The position numbers and the translations under genes were made by a program. A stretch of DNA of 46,784 nt from Acidobacteriota bacterium (GTDB lineage Bacteria > Acidobacteriota > Vicinamibacteria > Vicinamibacterales > Fen-181), in NCBI GenBank assembly GCA_003170135.1, contig PMZR01000128.1, positions 1 through 46,784 of the forward strand, in the 5' to 3' direction. Shown one piece after another: positions 40,142 through 46,784 of the stretch (its first letter is position 1; each line of letters begins with the position of its first letter). The notes below the pieces were generated by a model. It had not been told where the DNA came from, did not search any database, and worked only from the letters and a program-made list of their open reading frames with translations.

Positions 40142-42363
40142 CGGAACGCCATCACCGTCACCGTGAACAGCGCGCTCAGCAGGAACGGCCAGAACAGGAG
40201 CTGTGAGATCACGTTGTTCTTGTACTGGATCCACCTGATGTGCCTGCCCATCGCGAAGAGCACCGAGTTGATCGAAATCCAGAGCATCGCGGCGTAGATG
40301 AGGAAGTAGAAGTACTCCAGGTAGAAGATCTGCTCGGCGGCGAGTTTCCGGCGGATGTCGACGTGGCTGAAGGCGATCACGAAGAACATCGCCACGCAGA
40401 TGTTCAGCACGCGTCCGCTGCCCGCCTGCATGAAGCCCACGAGTCGCTCGTCCCGGCTGCCAATCATCAGCAGCGTGAACAGCAGAATGGTCACGATGAT
40501 GATCGGCGTCAGGTTGGAGATGAACGCCTCGAGGAAGATGCGCCGGACGACGATGTTGAAGTGCAGCGCCGGGAAGTCTTCCTTGGCGATCGATCGTTCG
40601 AGCCCGAAATTGGTGTCGTAGCGGCGCTTGCGCAGTTCGAAGAAGCTCTGCGTCAATGCCCAGCCGGGCAGGAGCACCCCCTTTTCCAAGCCGGGCAGCG
40701 AGGTCGGATTCGTGAACTTGTAGGCGGCCAGATCCGGCACCAGGACGACATTGTGGTTCAGGTCCTTGTGCAGGATCCGCAGGCCGATCGCTTCCTGCTC
40801 GAGCGGATACCTGGCGTGGTCGAAGCGCTCTCGGACCGTGCACGTGAAGTGCCAGCGCACGACCTCGGTATCGTTTTCCTGCTGCCGGTACGGCTCGGAC
40901 ACGTCCAGGTTCGTGGCGTCGCTGATGACGAACCCGCGCGTCAGGCCGTCGTGCCTACCGATGGTGTACTTCTGCCACAGGTAGCCGGTGACCGCGAGAT
41001 CGTTGGTGGCGTTGAAGGACGCGGATTCGATGAAGACGCCGGTCGGGATGTAGACCGGCGGCTCGGTGTGCCGCTCGGCCGACGACCGCACGTACCCGTT
41101 CATCACGCTCTGGAGGGTCGCCTTGTCGCTGATCCGGACGCCTTCCGGACTGGCCTGCGAATCATAGTTCAGGGCGACCTTCCACAGGCAGCCGATGCCC
41201 AGGGCGAACAGGGCCGCCGTGACGATGGACGTGGCCCAGAGTCGCGGGACGCTTCCCGTGTGCGCCCGGAGCAGGAGCGCGGCCCCTGTGGACGCACACA
41301 CCAGCAAGGCGATGATGAGGTCCATCAGTTCGCGCCGGATGCGGGTGACGTCCCATGGCAGATCGTCGGTGATGAAGGTATTCTGCAGCGACCAGCCGCT
41401 CGAGGGGACGGGCGCGTAACTGAGCCAGGAGCCAAGACCCGTCGTGGTGCTGCGATGCTCGATGATGCCGCTTTCGCGCCCTGCGACCTTGCCGGCGAGG
41501 AGGAGCCGGTCCGGGTCGCCTTGTTCAGCCGCCACCTGCGCGAGCGTCTTTTTCCCGAGCACCAGATCGGTGTTCGGGTGGTACAGGTAGACACCTTTCG
41601 CCGACACCAGGGCGCCGAATCCGGCAGGCCCGAGATCCAGAGACTCGATGATCCGGCGGATCTCATCCATCGAGAGATCGACGCTGACCACGCCGAGCGG
41701 GGCGCGTTGCCTGGTCGCCGGGTCCACCGCGTAGAAGGGCGCGGCATACGTGACCATGGACGTCCGCGCGGCCTCGTCGTAATAGGGCGGCGTCCAGAAC
41801 GGTGTGCCGGCGAGTGCAGGCCCGAACCAGTCGTACTTTGGCTGCGTGTAGTCGTAAACGGTGTCGAGATGGATGTACTGCACCCGGCCGTCCCGTTTCG
41901 CGTAGTACGCCGCATAGAGCCTTCGCGTCGGGTCGAAACCAAACGGCTTGTAACTGACCGTGACGCCATAGAAGCGGGCGTGCGTTTCCAGCCCGTCCCG
42001 CAGGCGTGCCAGCGCGGTATCCTTGGTCAGCGTCCCCGCGGTCATCTCCGCGGCCACCGCGTCCACACTGCTCATGCCCTCTCGAAGGATGGCGTCGATC
42101 GACAGCGCCGCGCGGCTCGTCAGACCCTGCAGGTGCGACTTGGCCGATTCGGTGACGCCGCGCGTGTAGGCCAGGTACTCGGCCAGCGACACGCCGCTCC
42201 AGACGAGGCTGAGGGCCGCCACGAGCAGGAGCAGTCGGAATGAAAGCCGGCGAGAGACTCCCGGCCCCGGATCCCGCGGGCCGGCGCCGGGCGGCCTGTT
42301 GGCCATAGGAAGCCGTTGTGCTGCGGAGGTGTCGTCGGAAAGGCCGGTGCGGAGGTCAGGCAC
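40138..42363 (-). CDS. Cache sensor fused to a pentameric ligand-gated ion channel-like domain
   Basis: 741 residues. TM helix about 42-63, then a double-Cache extracellular domain (about 70-330: YDYTQPKYDWFGPALAGTPFWTPPYYDEAARTSMVTYAAPF; GVVSVDLSMDEIRRII; GVYLYHPN). Two helices follow (about 346-365, 376-398), then a beta-rich segment (about 435-590: PVYIPTGVFIESASFNATND, DLAVTGYLWQKY, RFDHARYPLEQEAIGLRI) with the invariant Pro (520) of the pro-loop/Cys-loop receptors. Four C-terminal helices (about 610-634, 651-667, 678-697, 719-740) match the M1-M4 layout, with the pre-M1 Arg (FNIVVRR). GTG 42363 is chosen on GCGAGG upstream; ATG 42306 is the alternative. Probably a membrane channel gated by a small extracellular ligand. 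Shares the operator at 42425. Confidence 0.8.
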   Translation of the reverse strand: MPDLRTGLSDDTSAAQRLPMANRPPGAGPRDPGPGVSRRLSFRLLLLVAALSLVWSGVSLAEYLAYTRGVTESAKSHLQGLTSRAALSIDAILREGMSSVDAVAAEMTAGTLTKDTALARLRDGLETHARFYGVTVSYKPFGFDPTRRLYAAYYAKRDGRVQYIHLDTVYDYTQPKYDWFGPALAGTPFWTPPYYDEAARTSMVTYAAPFYAVDPATRQRAPLGVVSVDLSMDEIRRIIESLDLGPAGFGALVSAKGVYLYHPNTDLVLGKKTLAQVAAEQGDPDRLLLAGKVAGRESGIIEHRSTTTGLGSWLSYAPVPSSGWSLQNTFITDDLPWDVTRIRRELMDLIIALLVCASTGAALLLRAHTGSVPRLWATSIVTAALFALGIGCLWKVALNYDSQASPEGVRISDKATLQSVMNGYVRSSAERHTEPPVYIPTGVFIESASFNATNDLAVTGYLWQKYTIGRHDGLTRGFVISDATNLDVSEPYRQQENDTEVVRWHFTCTVRERFDHARYPLEQEAIGLRILHKDLNHNVVLVPDLAAYKFTNPTSLPGLEKGVLLPGWALTQSFFELRKRRYDTNFGLERSIAKEDFPALHFNIVVRRIFLEAFISNLTPIIIVTILLFTLLMIGSRDERLVGFMQAGSGRVLNICVAMFFVIAFSHVDIRRKLAAEQIFYLEYFYFLIYAAMLWISINSVLFAMGRHIRWIQYKNNVISQLLFWPFLLSALFTVTVMAFR

Positions 42364-42424
42364 ATGCGCCTCGCGAGGGTGCGGCCAGTATAGCACCGGG
42401 CAAAACACGGCCTGCGGCCCGGAA

Positions 42425-42440
42425 TGTCTCAAATTGCACA
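42425..42440. promoter_or_regulatory. Crp/Fnr-like operator site 15, bidirectional (channel operon / BON gene)
   Basis: TGTCTCAAATTGCACA, centred at 42432.5. Plus strand: TATCCT (42463-42468) 30.5 bp away, for the BON gene. Minus strand: TATACT (42392-42387) 40.5 bp away, one helical turn further, for the channel-methyltransferase operon. Confidence 0.6.
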
Positions 42441-42512
42441 GACCTCGACCCCCGTTTGCCTGTATCCTGTACCATTACCTGTACCTGACGAGATCCCCGA
42501 GGAGAACCACGC

Positions 42513-42839
42513 ATGACCGAAGGATTCGCGGCCACCCGGGAGAAGTCGCTGCTGGACGACGACGACCTGCAGCACCTGATCGAGGAACGCCTCGACGACG
42601 ATCCCACCTTTCATCTGGGCAGTGGCCGTCGTGCGCGCTTCGAAGTGGACGTCGATGACGGGGCCGTGACGTTGCGAGGAGTGGTCCGGACAGCCCTCGA
42701 CAGGCGAAAGGCGGACATCGTTGCCCGGGCGCTCGGCGCGAGCACCGTGGACAATCGCCTGCGAATCGAAGAAGAAGGCGCACAGCCCGGCCCACGGCGC
42801 ATCGAGGCGCCGCGGCTCTCTCCGCCTCGCAAGCGGTAA
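42513..42839 (+). CDS. BON-domain protein
   Basis: 108 residues. A single BON domain (about 15-85): DDLQHLIEERLDDDPTF, DVDDGAVTLRGVVRTALDRRKADIVARAL, STVDNRLRIEEE. BON domains bind phospholipids or polysaccharide and occur in osmotic-shock proteins (OsmY type), but this one has no signal peptide. The C-terminal tail is Pro/Arg-rich. GAGGAG precedes ATG 42513. Monocistronic and part of the dyad-controlled set. Confidence 0.86.
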   Translation: MTEGFAATREKSLLDDDDLQHLIEERLDDDPTFHLGSGRRARFEVDVDDGAVTLRGVVRTALDRRKADIVARALGASTVDNRLRIEEEGAQPGPRRIEAPRLSPPRKR

Positions 42840-43144
42840 GGACGACCTTCGCCACGGGCGCGCCCTGCAGCCCGCCGATCGTCAGCGCGGTCCGCGAGCC
42901 CTGAGCTCTGCGATCGACGGGATACATCCACGAAGAAACACGGCCAACGCGAGGCGGCGTCGAACTCGGCGACGCCGTCGAGTATTCCCCACGCCGACCG
43001 TCGTTCTTTCCCCACGCCTGCTGCCGGTTCATAACCGCCATACTGGATAGACTCCGGGACAGCAATCGCGCGCGCGATGCTTTGCACCGCCGGGTCGTGC
43101 CTCTGCGCGCGCGTCAACGCCTTTGAGCCCTCGAGAAGCCCAGC
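42840..43144. other. intergenic region before the multi-PAS kinase
   Basis: No gene that I can support. A possible -10 TAGACT (43048-43053) lies about 90 bp before ATG 43145, with only a poor -35. A minus-strand open frame over this region lacks any recognisable protein signal. No copy of the dyad element is present. Confidence 0.4.
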
Positions 43145-46100
43145 ATGCGCATTCTCAGCCTGGAAGACGATCCGCGTGACGTCCGGCTCGTTCACGACGC
43201 GTTCGTCGCCGGCGGCCTGGACTCCTGCGAGATCACGACCGTGGACAATCGGGCGGATTTCGTCGCGGCCCTGGAACGCGGAGGGTTCGACCTGTTCCTG
43301 GCCGACCAGGAGGTTCCCGGTTTCGATGGGCTGGAAGCGCTGGGACTGACTCTTCGACTGTGCCCCGAAGTGCCCTTCATCTTCGTCACGGAGGCCGGCG
43401 GCGAAAAGCGCGTGATCGAAACGCTCAAGTGCGGCGCAACCGACTATGTCCTGAAAGACCACCTGGGCCGGCTGGTGCCGGCGGTAACCCGGGCGCTGGC
43501 AGAGGCCGAGGAGCGATTGTTGCGCCGGCGGGCCGACGAGGCATCGCGCGAACGCGAGGATTTCCTGGCGTTCTCTCTGGTGACCGCCCGGACGGGGGCC
43601 TGGGATCTCGACCTGGTGGACCACACCGCGCATCGATCCCTTCAGCACGACCAGATCTTCGGCTACCACGAACTCCTGCCGCTGTGGACCTACGAGATCT
43701 TCCTCGAGCATGTGATCCCGGAAGATCGGGAGGCGGTGGACCGTGCGTTCCGCCAGGCGGTCGAGCACCAGGGCGACTGGGGCTTCGAATGCCGGATCGT
43801 ACGGCACGACGGCGAGACGCGGTGGATCTGGGCGGCAGGCCGCCATCGGGTGGGTGAGGGCGGCCGGCATCGGCGGATGGCAGGGATTGTCCAGGACATC
43901 ACCGAGCGCAGGCACGCCGAGGCCGCGCTGCGGGAAAGCCAGGCGCGCTATCGATCGCTGTTCGAACACATGGTCGAGGGGGTTGCGTATTGTCGGATGC
44001 TTTTCGACGGCGCCCGTCCCCTGGATTTCGTCTATCTGGACGTGAATGAGTCGTTCGAGCGGCTGACCGGGTTGAAGGATGTCGCTGGAAAGAGATTCTC
44101 GACCGTTATCCCGGGAATCCGAGAGTCCAACCCGGAGTTGCTCGACATTTACGGAAGAGTCGCCGTGACGGGCCAGCCGGAGAGGTTCGAGACCTGGGTC
44201 GAGCCGCTGAAGGCGTGGTTGTCGATCGCCGTCTACAGCCCGGAGCCAGGCTACTTCGTTGCCGTCTTCGACAACGTCACCTACCGCAAGCAGTTGGAGG
44301 AAGATCTCCGCCGACGGGCCGAGGAAGTCGAGAAAGTGATGTCCGCGGCCCCCGTCGCCATCTGGGTGGCCCACGACCCGCAGTGCCACGACATCACCGG
44401 CAACCCCATGGCCAACCGGTTCTATGAGGCTGCCCAGGGGGAAAACGTGTCGGCCGGCCCTGCTCCAGGAGACCCTGTGCTGCCCCGGCGGTTCTTCCGC
44501 GACGGCCAGGAGCTGAGAGCTGAACAACTACCGATGCAAGCCGCCGCCGCCCACGGTGTCGAGGTGCGGGACTCGGAGATGGAGGTGATGCTGCCAAGCG
44601 GCAGGCACATGTTCATCCTGGGCAACGCCACACCTCTGCGTGATGCCGTCGGCCAGGTTCGCGGGTGCGCGGGCGCCTTTGTGGACATCACCGAGCGCAA
44701 GCGTGCGGAGGAATCGTTAAGCCGGCTCGCGGCCATTGTCGAATCCACCGATGACGCCATCATCAGCAAGACGCTCGACGGCATCGTTCTGACGTGGAAC
44801 AGCGGCGCCGAGCGGCTCTACGGTTACAGCGCCGCGGAAGTGATCGGCCGGCCGCTGCAATTGACCGTGCCGCCCGACCGTCAGGATGAACTGCCGGCGA
44901 TTCTCGAGCGAATCCCGCATGCCGAGTTCGTTGAGCGTCACGAGACGGTTCGCGTCCGCAAGGACGGCAGGCGGTTGGACGTGTCGATCACCGTGTCCCC
45001 GACCAGGGGCCGCGACGGCCAGATCAACGGCGCGTCTGTCATCGCACGGGACATCACCGAACGCAAACAGCTGGAACGAGCCGTTCGGGAGAGCGAGCAG
45101 CGTCTCCGCCGATTTGTCGACTCCAACATCGTTGGCATCGTGATCGCCAACGCGAACGGAGACATCCTCGAAGCGAACGACTACTACCTGCGGCTCATCG
45201 GCTTCTCCCGGCAGCAACTCGAGGTCGGGAAAGTGGACTGGCGGGCCATCACGCCTCCCGAGTGGCTGCCGGCCGACGAGCAGGCGATCCGGGAGCTGCG
45301 CGAACGCGGCACCTGCACACCGTATGAGAAAGAGTACGTCCGGCCCGACGGCACCCGCGTTCCCGTGTTCCTCGCCGACACGATGTTGCCGGGGCCCGAG
45401 GAACAGATTGCCGCCTTCGCGCTCGACCTGACGGAGCGCAAGCGCGCCGAAGGGGAGATCCGTACACTCAACGCCGAACTGGAACAGCGCGTGCGCGAAC
45501 GTACCGGCCAGCTCGAAAGCGCCAACAAGGAACTCGAAGCCTTCTCCTATTCGGTCTCCCACGACCTGCGCGCGCCGCTGCGGGCGATCGACGGGTTCGC
45601 CCGCATCCTGTCCGAGGACTACACGGCACGTCTGGACGAGGAAGGCCTGCGCCTGCTGGCAATCATCTGCGCCGAAGCCAAACGCATGGGCCAGCTGATC
45701 GACGATCTGCTCGCGTTCGCGCGGCTGACTCGCCAGCCGATGCAGTCAACGTCGGTCGACATGACGGCGCTGGCCGAAGACGTGTTCCAGGAGTGCTTGG
45801 CACAGGCGCCGGGCCGCACCGTGCGGTTCACGCTGCACCCGCTCCCGCAGGCCCAGGGTGACCGCGCGATGCTCCGCCAGGCCTGGACCAACCTCATTTC
45901 CAATGCCATCAAGTACACCCGCCGCCGGGAGGTCGCCGAGATCGAGATCGACGGCTGCACGCAACAGGGAGAACACCTGTACAGCGTGAAGGACAACGGC
46001 GTCGGTTTCGACATGCGGTACGCGCACAAACTGTTCGGGGTCTTCCAGCGACTGCACAGTGAGCACGAATTCGAGGGTACCGGCGTAGGGCTGGCCCTGG

Positions 46101-46207
46101 TCCAGCGCGTCGTTCACCGGCATGGCGGGCGCGTCTGGGCGGACGCTCGCGTCGACCAGGGCGCGGCGTTCCACGTGGCGTTGCCCGCAAGAAAGCCGTC
46201 TCTATGA
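43145..46207 (+). CDS. receiver-PASx5-histidine kinase
   Basis: 1020 residues, no transmembrane helix. N-terminal receiver with Asp54 ([13 protein letters not shown]) and conserved Lys (DYVLKDHL), then about five PAS/PAC units (about 125-250, 265-385, 395-515, 525-645, 655-775; repeated DITERK-type PAC ends). HisKA with His806 ([22 protein letters not shown], phytochrome-type) and HATPase ([53 protein letters not shown]). Because the receiver is first and has its Asp, the protein may itself be a target of phosphorelay. Signal sensed by the PAS modules unknown; no haem- or flavin-binding motif is obvious. It overlaps the next gene as ATGA (46204-46207). Confidence 0.94.
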   Translation: MRILSLEDDPRDVRLVHDAFVAGGLDSCEITTVDNRADFVAALERGGFDLFLADQEVPGFDGLEALGLTLRLCPEVPFIFVTEAGGEKRVIETLKCGATDYVLKDHLGRLVPAVTRALAEAEERLLRRRADEASREREDFLAFSLVTARTGAWDLDLVDHTAHRSLQHDQIFGYHELLPLWTYEIFLEHVIPEDREAVDRAFRQAVEHQGDWGFECRIVRHDGETRWIWAAGRHRVGEGGRHRRMAGIVQDITERRHAEAALRESQARYRSLFEHMVEGVAYCRMLFDGARPLDFVYLDVNESFERLTGLKDVAGKRFSTVIPGIRESNPELLDIYGRVAVTGQPERFETWVEPLKAWLSIAVYSPEPGYFVAVFDNVTYRKQLEEDLRRRAEEVEKVMSAAPVAIWVAHDPQCHDITGNPMANRFYEAAQGENVSAGPAPGDPVLPRRFFRDGQELRAEQLPMQAAAAHGVEVRDSEMEVMLPSGRHMFILGNATPLRDAVGQVRGCAGAFVDITERKRAEESLSRLAAIVESTDDAIISKTLDGIVLTWNSGAERLYGYSAAEVIGRPLQLTVPPDRQDELPAILERIPHAEFVERHETVRVRKDGRRLDVSITVSPTRGRDGQINGASVIARDITERKQLERAVRESEQRLRRFVDSNIVGIVIANANGDILEANDYYLRLIGFSRQQLEVGKVDWRAITPPEWLPADEQAIRELRERGTCTPYEKEYVRPDGTRVPVFLADTMLPGPEEQIAAFALDLTERKRAEGEIRTLNAELEQRVRERTGQLESANKELEAFSYSVSHDLRAPLRAIDGFARILSEDYTARLDEEGLRLLAIICAEAKRMGQLIDDLLAFARLTRQPMQSTSVDMTALAEDVFQECLAQAPGRTVRFTLHPLPQAQGDRAMLRQAWTNLISNAIKYTRRREVAEIEIDGCTQQGEHLYSVKDNGVGFDMRYAHKLFGVFQRLHSEHEFEGTGVGLALVQRVVHRHGGRVWADARVDQGAAFHVALPARKPSL

Positions 46208-46662
46208 ACAGCATCTCCAACGAGGTCGAACTGCTGCTGGTCGAGGACAATCCGCGCGACGCGGAAATGGCGATGCGCGAACTGAAGAAACGCAATCTGG
46301 CCAACAAGCTGGTCTGGGTGAAGGACGGCGCCGAGGCGCTGGAGTTCATCTTCGGCGAGGGCGGTTACGCCGGCCAATGCGTCGCCCACCGGCCGAAGAT
46401 CGTTCTGCTCGATCTGAAGTTACCGAAGGTGGACGGATTGGAAGTGCTGCGACAGATGAAGGCCAACGGAGCCTCCCGCACGATTCCGGTCGTGGTGCTG
46501 ACCTCGTCGCGCGAGGAAGGGGACATCGTTCGCAGCTACGAGCTGGGCGTGAACAGCTACATCGTCAAGCCGGTGAACTTCGAGAACTTCTCGGCGGCGG
46601 TGGCGCAACTCGGGATGTTCTGGCTCCTGCTGAACCAGGCACCGGAGCATCGGGCGGGGTGA
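46204..46662 (+). CDS. Rcp1-type single-domain response regulator
   Basis: 152 residues, receiver only: [20 protein letters not shown], phospho-acceptor Asp70 ([11 protein letters not shown]), [14 protein letters not shown] (conserved Thr/Ser) and [12 protein letters not shown] (conserved Lys). The extended loop between strands and the [10 protein letters not shown] start are typical of regulators that partner phytochrome-like kinases (Rcp1). Overlap with the kinase stop shows the pair is coupled; the kinase most likely phosphorylates it. No DNA-binding domain, so output is through protein contact. The remaining 46663-46784 shows no gene I can support. Confidence 0.95.
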   Translation: MNSISNEVELLLVEDNPRDAEMAMRELKKRNLANKLVWVKDGAEALEFIFGEGGYAGQCVAHRPKIVLLDLKLPKVDGLEVLRQMKANGASRTIPVVVLTSSREEGDIVRSYELGVNSYIVKPVNFENFSAAVAQLGMFWLLLNQAPEHRAG

Positions 46663-46784
46663 CCTCAGCAGAACCTCTTGGACAATCAGACTCGACCATG
46701 GCGCGCTGGCCGGTCGATCACGGATGACTTGTTCCAAAACGGCACGGATGTGCCCCGCGGGTGTCCTAGCAGCCCGTGGCTAAA

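Overview
The window is GC-rich, densely coded DNA from a Gram-negative-type bacterium. A class A penicillin-binding protein, lipoprotein and outer-membrane-type exported proteins, cyclic beta-glucan synthase and IPTL-CTERM sorting tails all point that way. Gene content and codon bias suggest a soil or environmental acidobacterium (Vicinamibacteria-like). That placement is inference; there is no rRNA or other marker gene here. I see no tRNA, rRNA, CRISPR array, insertion sequence or prophage.

Layout. 1-1915: 3' part of an alpha-glucan phosphorylase. 2022-10408: many short transcription units for envelope and stress proteins (Gln-rich exported protein, CAP/SCP protein, glycine-zipper protein, YtxH-like, YihY, AI-2E family, two DUF3494 ice-binding-like adhesins flanking speD, small membrane protein). 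10471-16872: class A PBP, a tandem pair of thymidylate-kinase-like genes, a coiled-coil protein, a phospholipase D-like protein and Hsp20. 16950-23034: small winged-helix-like protein plus MgtA-type P-type ATPase, VIT1/CCC1 transporter, and two paralogous Crp/Fnr regulators flanking a LolA-like exported protein. 23355-26628: operon of a helical protein, a double-domain KaiC-like ATPase and a hybrid histidine kinase. 26683-36879: a 2872-residue cyclic beta-1,2-glucan synthase flanked on both sides by vapBC toxin-antitoxin pairs. 36985-46662: a TPR-thioredoxin protein interrupted by an in-frame TGA, an NTF2-like protein, a methyltransferase, a Cache domain fused to a pentameric-channel-like module, a BON protein, and a multi-PAS histidine kinase with a response regulator.

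Two observations stand out. First, fifteen copies of a dyad element, TGTNCA-N4-TGNACA (best copy TGTTCACTTCTGAACA at 20641-20656), lie upstream of most genes between 2 and 43 kb. Nearly all sit with the dyad centre 29.5-31.5 bp before a TAnnnT-like -10 hexamer, which puts it at about -41.5, the class II Crp/Fnr activator position. Several copies serve two divergent promoters at once. The two Crp/Fnr paralogues are the obvious candidate regulators, and one lies behind a perfect copy. I read this as a clustered, co-regulated envelope and stress regulon whose operator differs from the classic CRP and FNR sites.

Second, the TGA at 38347-38349 falls exactly at the first Cys of a thioredoxin CxxC motif (giving U-P-Q-C). 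The thioredoxin fold continues in frame after it, and a 7-bp hairpin with a G-containing loop begins 10 nt downstream, with its loop 17 nt from the TGA as in bacterial SECIS elements. This is very probably a selenoprotein that ordinary annotation would split in two.

Also notable: a Cache-pentameric channel fusion (40138-42363), a hybrid kinase whose receiver lacks its phospho-acceptor Asp, and a thymidylate-kinase-like paralogue with Arg in place of the Walker A Lys.
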